Shown here: positions 27,179 to 35,680 of the stretch, in pieces
How positions within the stretch are numbered: the stretch's first letter is position 1
Layout: every line of letters begins with the position of its first letter
Origin: Pontibacter amylolyticus
GTDB lineage: Bacteria > Bacteroidota > Bacteroidia > Cytophagales > Hymenobacteraceae
Direction: 5' to 3'
Length of the DNA stretch: 64,000 bases
Assembly (NCBI RefSeq): GCF_014638845.1
Contig: NZ_BMFP01000003.1
Coordinates: 1 to 64,000 of the forward strand
Position numbers and translations under genes: made by a program
The notes under the pieces: generated by a model
The model's database searches: none
Seen by the model: the letters and a program-made list of their open reading frames with translations, nothing else
Told to the model about the DNA's origin: nothing

Positions 27179-30100
27179 ATGAAGAACACCTTTACACTCA
27201 TCTTATTCATGCTATTCGTGCTTGGCGCCACAGGTGCCTGGGCGCAGCAGCGACAAGTCAGCGGACGGGTAACCGCCTCCGACACAGGCCAGGGACTGCC
27301 CGGCGTCAGTGTGACCATAAAAGGCACCACCACCGGCACGCCAACCGACGCTGAAGGCAACTACCAGATCCAGGTGCCGGACAACAATGCTGTCCTCGTT
27401 TTTCGCTTTCTGGGCTACCAGACAAGAGAAGTGCCCGTGGGTAGTCAGGCTACCGTTAATGTGACACTGAATCTCGATGCACAGGAACTAGGCGAAGTGA
27501 TGGTGACAGCGCTGGGTATCACCCGCGAGAAAAAGGCGCTGGGCTATGCCGCGCAGCAGGTGCAGGCGGAGGAGTTGACGCAGCACCGACAGCCCAATGT
27601 GCTCAACGCCATGCAGGGCAAGGTGGCAGGTGCCGTCATTTCCAGTACAGGTGGCGCACCAGGTCAGGGCACCAACATCCAGATTCGCGGCATCAACTCC
27701 ATTGACCCCACACGGCCCAGCCAACCGCTCTTCGTCATTGACGGCGTGCTGATGGACAACTCCACCTCCACTTTCGGGCAAGGCGCCGAGCTCCGGGGCA
27801 TGAGCAACCGCCTGGCCGACATCAACCCGGACGACATCGCGAGTATCAACGTGCTGAAGGGCGGCGCAGCCACAGCGCTCTACGGCCTTCGCGGCGCGAA
27901 CGGCGTCGTGGTCATCACCACGAAACGAGGGGAGGCGGGTGCCTTGCGGGTGAGTTTGACCAGCACGGCCGGCATAGAGGAAGTAAACAAATTCCCGAAG
28001 ACGCAGGACACCTATACCCAGGGCTACACCGGCGTATACGACCCTACCAGCTTCTGGCCCTCATGGGGACCAACAGTGGAAGAGGCAAGGCGCTTAGACC
28101 CGACACACCCCGAGAAACTCTACAAACATTTTGAGGACGCCTATGAAAGGGGCCACCAGTTCCGGAACTCGCTGTCTTTCTCAGGCGGCAACGAGACCAT
28201 CACCTACCTCTCCTCCCTCTCCCACCTGAAGCACGAAGGCGTGCTGCCTTTCACGGATTTCGAAAACTTCTCCGCCCGTCTGAACACCGATGTGAAGCTG
28301 AGCGACAAAGTGCGGACAGGCGCCAACTTCAGCTTCTCTAAGTCCGGTGGCATGCGCTACAATGCCGACCGCTTCAATGAGATGCTCAGTTACTGGTCGC
28401 CGCGCTGGGACGTGGAGGATTACAAAAAGCCGGACGGCACTATGCAGAGCTACGGCAACGACAACGCGATTTATGCGGCCTCCACTAACCAGATGGAAGA
28501 CGACGTGAACCGTTTCATCGGCAGCGTGCACCTGGGCTATGCCCCTCTCAAATGGCTGGACCTGAGCTACCGCATCGGGCTGGACAGCTATACCGATGAC
28601 CGCACCCGCACCGCACCGGGAGAACGCGGTTTTCCCGACGAACGGGTGCTGGAAGACAACGGATTGGGTTTCGTGTATGAGTATACCACCAAATTCCGGT
28701 CCATCAACTCCAACTTCATCGCCACCGCGACAACTGGCTTTGGAGAAAATTTCAATGCGACGTTCCGCCTGGGCCACGAGCTCTACGATGAGCAGGTGAG
28801 AAGCTTTGGGGTAGAGGGCGATGAGCTGACCGTGTTCGACTTTTTTGACCTGCGCAACGCGCGTGCGCTCACACCCAGGGACGACCAGTCAGAGTATAGA
28901 CTAATGGGCGTTTTCGGGGAGGCCTCTATTGATTACCGGGACTTCCTCTTCCTGACGCTGACAGGCCGAAACGACATCACCTCGACACTTAGCAAGTCCA
29001 ACAACTCCTTCTTCTATCCTTCTGCCAGTCTGAGCTACGTGTTCTCGGAGCATTTTGAATTGCCGGCCTTCATCAACCAGAGCAAGCTGCGGGTGTCCTA
29101 TGCCCAGATCGGCAAGGATGCACCCCGCTACTCCACCTCATCCGGTTTCTCACCCTACACAGGGTTCCCGACGGGCTTCACCGGCTATACGCGCAGTGCG
29201 CTGCTCGGCAACGTAGACCTAAAGCCCGAATTCACGAACACATTCGAGACTGGTCTTGAAATGGCCTTTCTGGACAACCGCCTCGGCTTCGACTTCACGT
29301 ACTACTACTCGCTGAGCAAAGACCAGATCCTGCCGATCGATGTGGCCGCCTCCACGGGCTTCGTGCGGGCCGCTGTGAACTCCGGGAAAATGCGCAACAA
29401 AGGGGTAGAGATTGTGCTGAACGCGACTCCTGTCAGGTCGAATGACTTCAGTTGGGACACCAAAGTGATTTTCTCTGCCAACCGTAACAAGATCCTGAGC
29501 ATACGTGAGGGCTTGGAGGAGATTCCGTACGCCTCCCAGTTCGGTTACCTGAGTTCTACCGTTACCATGAAACTGATACCCGGGCAGCCCTACGGCAACA
29601 TTTACGGATCCAGCTGGCAGCGCTACTACGGCCCCGGAGAAGAGGAAGATCCCCTGTTCATTGACGAGGACAGACCCTTGCTGATAGGTCCGGATGGCTT
29701 TCCGGTGCGGGCACCGCTCTCCAAGCAGAAGATCCTGGGTAACTCCCAGCCTGACTGGATCGGTGGCTTCACCAACACCTTCACCTACAAAGGCCTGAGC
29801 CTGACAGCCCTGCTGGATGCCCGCGTGGGACACGAGAAGTACAACCAGATGGGTAACTTCTTCTCTGCCTTCGGCATTGCCGACTATACCGAGAACCGCA
29901 ACGAGACCAAGGTGTTTGAGGGTGTGCTGGCCGACGGCACGCCCAACACCAAGCAGGTATGGCTGGGCCAGGGTATAGGTCCGGATGGCGTCAACTACGG
30001 CGATGGCTACTACCGACGCTTCCACCGGGGCGTGTCAGAGGAGTTCGTGGAAGATGCCTCGTGGGTTCGCCTGCGCTCTCTGACGCTCAGCTACGCCCTG

Positions 30101-30301
30101 CCCGGCCAGTGGTTTGAGGATATCTTCATCCGCAACGCCTCCGTCTCCCTGACTGGCAACAACCTGTGGCTATCCACAGACTACTCAGGATTTGACCCGG
30201 AAAACAGCTCCAACCCGAGCGGCAGTAACGTGGACGGGTTCGCTGGTTTCACCTATCCGGCCGTGAGAAGCTACCTGTTCACCCTGAACCTTGGGTTCTA
30301 A
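27179..30301 (+). CDS. SusC/RagA-family TonB-linked outer-membrane transporter
   Basis: The 1040-aa protein has a signal peptide (residues 1-22, ending GAWAQ) and an N-terminal carboxypeptidase-regulatory-like domain (VSGRVTASDTGQGLPGVSV, near 26-44). A TonB plug follows (ALGITREKKALGYAAQQV near 110-127; IQIRGINSI and NVLKGGAATALYGLRGANG near 223-241), then a 22-strand barrel ending in LFTLNLGF. The RGI...YGLRGANGVV pattern is diagnostic for SusC/RagA. It would import an oligosaccharide, peptide or other complex ligand using TonB energy. The SusD-like lipoprotein gene follows 15 bp later. The substrate is not deducible; no glycosidase gene is adjacent. Confidence 0.95.
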   Translation: MKNTFTLILFMLFVLGATGAWAQQRQVSGRVTASDTGQGLPGVSVTIKGTTTGTPTDAEGNYQIQVPDNNAVLVFRFLGYQTREVPVGSQATVNVTLNLDAQELGEVMVTALGITREKKALGYAAQQVQAEELTQHRQPNVLNAMQGKVAGAVISSTGGAPGQGTNIQIRGINSIDPTRPSQPLFVIDGVLMDNSTSTFGQGAELRGMSNRLADINPDDIASINVLKGGAATALYGLRGANGVVVITTKRGEAGALRVSLTSTAGIEEVNKFPKTQDTYTQGYTGVYDPTSFWPSWGPTVEEARRLDPTHPEKLYKHFEDAYERGHQFRNSLSFSGGNETITYLSSLSHLKHEGVLPFTDFENFSARLNTDVKLSDKVRTGANFSFSKSGGMRYNADRFNEMLSYWSPRWDVEDYKKPDGTMQSYGNDNAIYAASTNQMEDDVNRFIGSVHLGYAPLKWLDLSYRIGLDSYTDDRTRTAPGERGFPDERVLEDNGLGFVYEYTTKFRSINSNFIATATTGFGENFNATFRLGHELYDEQVRSFGVEGDELTVFDFFDLRNARALTPRDDQSEYRLMGVFGEASIDYRDFLFLTLTGRNDITSTLSKSNNSFFYPSASLSYVFSEHFELPAFINQSKLRVSYAQIGKDAPRYSTSSGFSPYTGFPTGFTGYTRSALLGNVDLKPEFTNTFETGLEMAFLDNRLGFDFTYYYSLSKDQILPIDVAASTGFVRAAVNSGKMRNKGVEIVLNATPVRSNDFSWDTKVIFSANRNKILSIREGLEEIPYASQFGYLSSTVTMKLIPGQPYGNIYGSSWQRYYGPGEEEDPLFIDEDRPLLIGPDGFPVRAPLSKQKILGNSQPDWIGGFTNTFTYKGLSLTALLDARVGHEKYNQMGNFFSAFGIADYTENRNETKVFEGVLADGTPNTKQVWLGQGIGPDGVNYGDGYYRRFHRGVSEEFVEDASWVRLRSLTLSYALPGQWFEDIFIRNASVSLTGNNLWLSTDYSGFDPENSSNPSGSNVDGFAGFTYPAVRSYLFTLNLGF

Positions 30302-30316
30302 AAAGAGAAAGACATT

Positions 30317-31735
30317 ATGAAAAAGATAGTTAGATACGCACTCGCCTTTACCATGCTGGGCGCTGCGATGGGTTTACAAAGCTGTGAAGACTACTTTGAT
30401 CTGAATGATAACCCGAACCTGGTTCCTGTTGCGCCACTCAGTGCGCTGCTCTCCACCACCACCCACAAGACTGGCCTGAACAGCCAGCGGGTGGCTGCCA
30501 CTACCTCCTTCTTTGTGCAGTATCTGGCCAGCCCCACAGCAGGCAGTGGTACCGACACTTACCAGGTAACGGACTATACCGGCACCTGGGATGCGCTATA
30601 CCTGGCCATGGCCGACATCTACGACATGAGGCAGAAAGGAATAGAGGAAGGCGCCTCGGACTATGTGGGCGTGGCCAACGTCCTGATGTCCTATCACCTG
30701 AGTTTGGTGAGTGATCTTTGGGGAGATGCCCCATATTCAGAGGGCTTCGACAATAGTACCCTGACGCCTGGTTTCGACACGGAGGAAGAGCTGTATGCCG
30801 AGGCGCTGCGTCTGCTCGACGAAGGTATAGCCGAACTCCAGAAAACCGATTCCAAGGTGGTGCTCGACGATGACAACGACCTGATCCATGGCGGCGACAA
30901 GGATGCGTGGATCAAGACAGCCAATGCCTTGAAAGCCAGACTGCTCAACAAGGTAAGCAAGCAACCGTCCTACAACCCGGCCGCTGTGCTGAGCGCGGTG
31001 GAGAACTCCTACAAATCCAACGCTGACGATGCCGAAATGGCCGTGTTCGCACTTCGCAACCCCTGGGCTGAAGTGGCACGAAGCAATGCCTCTCTCATAC
31101 TGGGCGGTTGGCTTTCAGAGCAGCTCGTCGACCATCTCAACGGCAAAACCTATGGCGTGGTGGACCCCCGCATCTCCCGCATCACCGACCGTACGGTAAC
31201 TGGCACCTACGTGGGTACTCCGAACGGCGTAGGCAACGTGGGCCCGGCTAACAACACGATAAAGGACGAGGTATACATTTCGCGTAACTCCCCTTTGACC
31301 GGCGAAGCATCTCCACTAACCATTGTCTCCTATGCTGAAATGAAATTCGTTGAGGCGGAGGCTGCATTCCGCGCCGGTGACAGACAGCGAGCCTATACCG
31401 CCTACCTGGAAGGTATACGTGCCCACATGGACAAGCTCGAAGTGCCGGTCGCTGAACGGGACGCTTACCTGAGCAACCCCGCGGTGGGTGTGGGCGCCGC
31501 CAACCTAACGCTTGACCTGATCTTTAAAGAGAAGTATGTGGTGACGTACCTCAACCCCGAGGCCTGGAACGATGCCAGACGCTACAATTACCAGTACGCT
31601 AACTTCACGCTACCTGCCAACGCGGCGCTGCCTACCTATATCCGCAGGCTGGCCTACCCGCAGGGAGAGACCAGCAAGAACCCAAATACCCCGGATTCGC
31701 CTGTCTTGTCGGAACCACTCTGGTGGGACCAGTAG
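30317..31735 (+). CDS. SusD/RagB-family substrate-binding lipoprotein (SusD-like_2)
   Basis: The 472-aa product has a lipoprotein signal peptide ending in GLQSC, so it should be anchored in the outer membrane. It belongs to the shorter SusD-like_2 group, with EDYFDLNDNPN near the N-terminus, YLAMADIYDMRQKG near 95-108, SYHLSLVSDLWGDAPYSEGF near 127-146, and the C-terminal LIFKEKYVVTYLNPEAWNDARR. SusD proteins cap the SusC barrel and hand over ligand. A strong terminator follows about 55 bp after the stop, so SusC and SusD form a two-gene unit. Confidence 0.93.
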   Translation: MKKIVRYALAFTMLGAAMGLQSCEDYFDLNDNPNLVPVAPLSALLSTTTHKTGLNSQRVAATTSFFVQYLASPTAGSGTDTYQVTDYTGTWDALYLAMADIYDMRQKGIEEGASDYVGVANVLMSYHLSLVSDLWGDAPYSEGFDNSTLTPGFDTEEELYAEALRLLDEGIAELQKTDSKVVLDDDNDLIHGGDKDAWIKTANALKARLLNKVSKQPSYNPAAVLSAVENSYKSNADDAEMAVFALRNPWAEVARSNASLILGGWLSEQLVDHLNGKTYGVVDPRISRITDRTVTGTYVGTPNGVGNVGPANNTIKDEVYISRNSPLTGEASPLTIVSYAEMKFVEAEAAFRAGDRQRAYTAYLEGIRAHMDKLEVPVAERDAYLSNPAVGVGAANLTLDLIFKEKYVVTYLNPEAWNDARRYNYQYANFTLPANAALPTYIRRLAYPQGETSKNPNTPDSPVLSEPLWWDQ

Positions 31736-31790
31736 AGTTTAGGAGTTTGAGAATTTAGAAGTGATTAAACTTTCTGACTGTAGTAGTAAC

Positions 31791-31833
31791 AAAAGCAGCA
31801 GCTGATCGGGGTGGATCGGCTGCTGCTTTTTTT
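31791..31833 (+). terminator. Intrinsic terminator after the SusC/SusD pair
   Basis: A 17-bp stem (31791-31807 with 31814-31830, one wobble) of the form AAAAGCAGCAGCTGATC closes on a 6-base loop and ends in a seven-T run. Confidence 0.92.
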
Positions 31834-31968
31834 GCTAGTTAACCGAAGAGACCTGAATGACTATGCAATGCAGGTATAATAGGTAGTGTGCTTGCTGTAT
31901 GAAATATTTTAATAGCCACTTCCTAAGTCATAGAGCAACAATTACATACAAAATCTCTATATTTAGTG

Positions 31969-32019
31969 GCTATACCGCTATAGGTATAGCAGCAACTTAC
32001 CTTCCACTCTTATACCTGA
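31969..32019. repeat. Cluster of TATACC/GGTATA motifs
   Basis: Within 51 bp upstream of the monooxygenase gene the sequence carries GCTATACCGC, TAGGTATAGC and TTATACCTG, that is three copies of the hexamer TATACC/GGTATA in both orientations. The same hexamer recurs throughout the GC-richer half of the window inside and between genes. Whether the cluster has a local regulatory role is unknown. Confidence 0.5.
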
Positions 32020-32022
32020 ATA

Positions 32023-32334
32023 ATGAGCAAATACGGTCTGCACGGAAAACTAGAAGCAACAGTCGGTAACGGCTCGCAACTTGCCGAGATCCTCTTAGGA
32101 GCTTCTAGACTGGTTTCAAAGGCGAAAGGCTGCCGGCTATACCTGGTAAGCCAGGAAAGTACCGGCTCTGATGCCGTATGGGTAACCGAGGTTTGGGACA
32201 GCAAAGAAGACCACGACAATTCCCTGCAGGTGCCCGGTGTGAAAGAGTTGATCGCGCAGGCCATGCCCCTGCTGGCCGGCAGACCCGAGAAAGGACAGGA
32301 ACTGGAAGTGCTGGGTGGATTTGTTTCTAAGTAA
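32023..32334 (+). CDS. Antibiotic biosynthesis monooxygenase (ABM/YgiN-like) domain protein
   Basis: The 103-aa protein is a single ferredoxin-like ABM domain. It has YGLHGKLEATVGNGSQLAEI at the N-terminus, CRLYLVSQESTGSDAVWVTEVW (near residues 37-58) as the central strands, and a C-terminal helix and strand ending LEVLGGF. Length and layout match cofactor-free quinol monooxygenases such as YgiN, which act as small cytoplasmic dimers. The natural substrate is unknown. Confidence 0.82.
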   Translation: MSKYGLHGKLEATVGNGSQLAEILLGASRLVSKAKGCRLYLVSQESTGSDAVWVTEVWDSKEDHDNSLQVPGVKELIAQAMPLLAGRPEKGQELEVLGGFVSK

Positions 32335-32350
32335 ACCTTGCCAATAGTTC

Positions 32351-33016
32351 ATGAAATTATTTCTACTGTCACTTATCCTTAATCTCATACTAGCAGGCTT
32401 TTGCACTGCCCAGGTTAAACCAACCGCTACCGTTTATACAGGTGTTGGCTTGAAGGGCGGCTCCAGTGCCTCATGGTTCAGTTTCGACCCTTCTCAGAAC
32501 CAAGGTTGGGCAACCGGATACACAGCAGGCCTGATATTGAAGCATGCGGTACGGGTGAACGAGAATGAGCCCATGATGGGGGTACAGGTGGAGCTAAATT
32601 GGGTGCAGCGTGGTTGGTCAGATAAAATCGACTCTACCACCAAGTATACCCGGAGACTCCATTACCTCGAGCTACCTTTTATGACGCATGCCATGTGGGG
32701 GCATAAAAACACCAAAATAATAGCCAACCTTGGCCCGTCCATCAGTTACCTTGTCTCGAGCCGCGACAGCATACAATCGATCTCAGACTTGGAGCATAAT
32801 AGCTATTATCAAAAAGAGATTGAAAAGCCCTGGCTTGCGGGCCTCGCTTTGGGGGTGGGTCTGCAGCGTACCACCGCAATCGGCACTTTTCAATTGGAAG
32901 CAAGAATTACCCAGAGCCTGAACAGCATTATGACGAAGAGACAACAGGTGCTCTCCGCCTCCAATACCAATATCACAGTCACCGCGGCCTATTTGCTGGA
33001 GCTCCGCCCCAAATAA
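32351..33016 (+). CDS. Outer-membrane beta-barrel protein (PorT-like)
   Basis: The 221-aa protein has a signal peptide (residues 1-20, ending GFCTAQ). It then alternates amphipathic strands typical of an eight-stranded barrel: GVGLKGGSSASWFSF, MGVQVELNWVQRGW, RRLHYLELPFMTHAMW, IIANLGPSISYLVS, LGVGLQRT, and VTAAYLLELRPK at the C-terminus. 'Y.E.P...' followed by 'G...Y' is the pattern of Bacteroidota outer membrane beta-barrel domain proteins. Function beyond the envelope location is unknown. It follows the monooxygenase gene by 16 bp. Confidence 0.8.
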   Translation: MKLFLLSLILNLILAGFCTAQVKPTATVYTGVGLKGGSSASWFSFDPSQNQGWATGYTAGLILKHAVRVNENEPMMGVQVELNWVQRGWSDKIDSTTKYTRRLHYLELPFMTHAMWGHKNTKIIANLGPSISYLVSSRDSIQSISDLEHNSYYQKEIEKPWLAGLALGVGLQRTTAIGTFQLEARITQSLNSIMTKRQQVLSASNTNITVTAAYLLELRPK

Positions 33017-33143
33017 GGGAGCATTTAATTTCTCAATGGATGGTTTGACTGTCATATACCAACCATACCCAGCACATACACCAAGCTCGGTTGTGCCTTG
33101 CTCACCTCATGTACAAGCCCGTTGACGGTAATGTAAATTATAG

Positions 33144-33539
33144 ATGATTGACATTAACCTTGAATCCAAAGTCATCCAAAGGTTTATTGTAACTAATAAA
33201 CAGGACAGGTACTTAACCTTTATAAAGAAAGAAAAGACACGGCATAAGTTTGTTAATGAACTAGCTCATTTCAGCTCCCAGCTTAAAGACTTTGAAGAAA
33301 TTAAAGGAAATGAATGGAAAGCGATAGAGAACGCTTTAGCCAATTTAGGAAACCCTAATGACTGTTATGTCATCTCAGAAAGCAGCAGAATGGACGGTAA
33401 AAGAATGAGTATAAAAGAAGCTCCCACTGAGGTAATTGGAAATGGAATGGGAACATTATTAGTATTCGGTGACGCAAGCCAAGTATACTATGAAGGAGAA
33501 GGACCTGGCGATAGATGGATTAGCAAAAAGAAACTGTAA
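33144..33539 (+). CDS. Hypothetical protein (131 aa)
   Basis: The product is soluble and charged, with no signal peptide or membrane span. It begins IDINLESKVIQRFIVTNKQ, has a helical middle (NELAHFSSQLKDFEEIKG) and ends in a Gly-rich strand region (GNGMGTLLVFGDASQVYYEG). Its composition is more AT-rich than its neighbours, hinting at later acquisition. No family is recognised. The start at 33144 fits an AT-rich upstream stretch. Confidence 0.6.
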   Translation: MIDINLESKVIQRFIVTNKQDRYLTFIKKEKTRHKFVNELAHFSSQLKDFEEIKGNEWKAIENALANLGNPNDCYVISESSRMDGKRMSIKEAPTEVIGNGMGTLLVFGDASQVYYEGEGPGDRWISKKKL

Positions 33540-33635
33540 AACCACTTCTGGCAAAAAGGTATAAAAATCAAACTCCGCTTTTATACTAACCATTAATACC
33601 TTTAAAAAATCAAGCTATACCTAACAATCTGTACT
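33540..33635. repeat. Short inverted repeat built from the TATA motif
   Basis: GTATAAAA at 33559-33566 and TTTTATAC at 33579-33586 are perfect reverse complements with a 12-base spacer, between the hypothetical gene and the broken small gene. It may be a weak terminator or simply two facing copies of the abundant GGTATA-type motif. Confidence 0.3.
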
Positions 33636-33830
33636 ATGGAGAAAATATCGAAAAAGACCATCCTGATAAGTTTGGTTTATAGCTGCTTGTAGCTAATTGG
33701 AAGTGCCTTATTATACCACGAGAACAATGGCAAAATCATTATCACCATCTCCGCGGTGGTTGTGATTGCCAGGATCAGTTCTCAGATAAATAAAGACGGA
33801 AAGGAAAGTTCTGGATCATGTGAGCGGTAG
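33636..33830 (+). pseudogene. Small two-span membrane protein gene broken by an in-frame stop
   Basis: An ATG at 33636 starts KISKKTILISLVYSCL and reaches a TAG at 33690-33692. The same frame then continues without interruption for 45 codons (LIGSALLYHENNGKIIITIS, AVVVIARISS, then a charged tail) to a TAG at 33828-33830. Together this gives a 64-residue protein with two hydrophobic spans, a familiar small Bacteroidota membrane-protein layout. A point mutation to TAG is the simplest explanation. A sequencing error or stop-codon readthrough are alternatives. Confidence 0.5.
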
Positions 33831-34114
33831 TAAGGAAAAGCTAGTCCCAAGAGGGCTGCCAGTTTGGAAGCACGCTGTGTCCATGTTGGAAGAACAGGTA
33901 TTCCCAAGTGAACCTCATAACAACCACTCCTTATCAGACAAGCCATATTCAGTACCTCCGAACTGGCTTTAGTCCGTAGCAGCGCATCCCTGCCAGCGCA
34001 TAAGTTGCAAAAATTGCGGCAGCGCTTGCAACCTATGTTACAGAAATTGAATCCTCTTGATAACAGCTATACCTAAACTGGGTTAGCTGCCTCAAACTTC
34101 AAGAGACTCAATCG
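33831..34114. other. Intergenic stretch without a supported gene
   Basis: About 284 bp between the broken small gene and the frameshifted gene. No open frame with protein-like composition is visible on either strand. A TATACC motif lies near 34070, shortly before the next gene. Confidence 0.4.
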
Positions 34115-34959
34115 ATGCCAAAAAGCAAATTGACCCGGCTGCTCATCACGTTTTTCTTCCTGCTCACATGCAGCGTCTCCTTCGGACAAGGTCTTCAGAT
34201 AAGCGGCACTGTCAGAAGCGCTGCCCGGCATGAGGCTATACCTTACGTGAACATCGGTATCAAGAAGAAAAACATCGGCACTGCTACCAGGCCGGACGGC
34301 AGCTTCAAAATCACGCTGAAAGAGGAGAACCGGCAGGACACGCTCACCTTTTCGGCCATTGGCTACAAGGAGCTTTCATTGCCTGTTGCCTCTATCCTCT
34401 CCGGCTCCATGACCGTGTTTGAACTCACGGAAAAACGACGGCACTGCGTGAAGTGGTCATCAGCAGCAAGGCGACTAAGATCAAAAAATTTGGTACCACA
34501 TCGCGCAATCCGTTCCTGTACGGCTCCGCGGAAACGGTTCACTCGGACGATATTTCGGAACTAGGCAAGTTCATCCACCTCAACAATAAGACTTCCGAGA
34601 TTCTTTCTGCCACGGTATACCTGCGCAGCATCAAGCGTGATTCGGCTTCCTTTCGCATCAATCTCTACAAAAACACAGCAGGTATGCCGGGAGAGCGCCT
34701 GATCGAAAAAAGCATCATTAGCCGACTGCCACTTACCCAGGGCTGGGTCACAATACCACTTGAGCACTATGGCCTGGTGGTGGACGAAGACTTCTTTTTA
34801 GGTATAGAATACCTTCCCCAATACAGCAACCACGAAAAGTATATTTTCAGTTACGGCGCTGCATTGGGCGGCAGCTTCTATTCCCGGAAGGCCAGCCTAG
34901 GAGACTGGGAGAAAGCCATCGGCGGCCGCCTGGCAGCCTATGTAACGGTGAGGCAATAA
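34115..34959 (+). pseudogene. Carboxypeptidase-regulatory-like domain protein, frameshifted
   Basis: The first frame (34115 onward) encodes a signal peptide (residues 1-24) and a CarboxypepD_reg-like beta-sandwich: LQISGTVRSAARHEAIPYVN, TATRPDGSFKITL, DTLTFSAIGYKEL. At the A-run at 34431-34435 the coherent reading moves to another frame. Restoring one A gives LTEKTTALREVVISSKATKI, which then continues to 34959 as a second beta-rich domain (SATVYLRSIKRDSASFRINL, GWVTIPLEHYGLVVDEDFF). The intact protein would be about 281 aa. Cause may be a real deletion, slippage, or a homopolymer sequencing error. A related gene follows 24 bp later. Confidence 0.75.
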
Positions 34960-34983
34960 CGGGTCCGGCTATACCTGCATCCC

Positions 34984-35598
34984 ATGAAAAGAAACACCGT
35001 CCTCTTCGCTGCGATTTGCCTGTTATCACTGCTTTTAAGTAAACCAACGCTGGGGCAGCACTTGCCGGATCCAAACAGACAGGTGATTCAATTCTCGGGT
35101 ATGGTCTATGCGAGTGACAGCCTGACGGCTTTGGAAGGCGTAGCGGTATATGTGGCGGGCACCACAAGAGGCACTTACACACGCAAAAGCGGTTATTTTT
35201 CGATGCCTGTCCTGACAGGCGATACGGTGGTATTTGGTGCCCTGGGTTACGAAAAGCTATACCTGACAGTACCTGCTGAGGCAGCGGAAAACCGGCTGAC
35301 GCTCAAAATTGTGCTCCAAAGAAAAGAGAATAAACTGCCGACTGTGGACGTGATGCCCTGGGCAACGGAATATGATCTGAGGCAAGCCGTGCTGCGCACC
35401 AAACTCCCCGCGGAGCCCAAAGATCAACTCCCCGTTATACCTGAACCCTACGTTTACAAATCGGTCACGGAAATGCCGGCCATGGATGCTGACGCGAACT
35501 TCAGGTATGGGCAGAGTATACAGTTGCAGCAACGGGAGGCCCGGATTAGAGTGCCGGACATTTTGAAGGTTTTCTCTATCCCGATCAAATATTATTAG
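34984..35598 (+). CDS. Secreted carboxypeptidase-regulatory-like domain protein
   Basis: The 204-aa product has a signal peptide (residues 1-24, ending TLGQ). A CarboxypepD_reg-like domain follows near residues 35-115 (FSGMVYASDSLTALEGVAVY, RKSGYFSMPVLTGDTVVFGA, LGYEKLYLTVP). The C-terminal 85 residues are less structured and Pro-rich, ending KVFSIPIKYY. Proteins of this type are common envelope proteins in Bacteroidota with no defined function. It converges on hemA with a shared terminator between them. It may be an operon partner of the frameshifted gene upstream. Confidence 0.78.
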   Translation: MKRNTVLFAAICLLSLLLSKPTLGQHLPDPNRQVIQFSGMVYASDSLTALEGVAVYVAGTTRGTYTRKSGYFSMPVLTGDTVVFGALGYEKLYLTVPAEAAENRLTLKIVLQRKENKLPTVDVMPWATEYDLRQAVLRTKLPAEPKDQLPVIPEPYVYKSVTEMPAMDADANFRYGQSIQLQQREARIRVPDILKVFSIPIKYY

Positions 35599-35625
35599 GC
35601 GCGTCTCTAACAGCTCTTAAACAAG

Positions 35626-35651
35626 AAACTCTCCCATAGCGGGAGAGTTTT
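35626..35651. terminator. Bidirectional terminator between converging genes
   Basis: AAACTCTCCC (35626-35635) and GGGAGAGTTT (35641-35650) form a perfect 10-bp stem with a 5-base loop. A-rich and T-rich flanks on the two sides let it work for the plus-strand envelope gene and the minus-strand hemA gene. Confidence 0.88.
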
Positions 35652-35680
35652 CGTGGTCGTCAGCAAACGACAAATACATT

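Noticed and set aside
34431..34435. Programmed -1 frameshift as the sole explanation of the split gene
   Set aside because: The A-run is only five bases, no downstream stem or pseudoknot is obvious, and a one-base deletion or sequencing error explains it as well.
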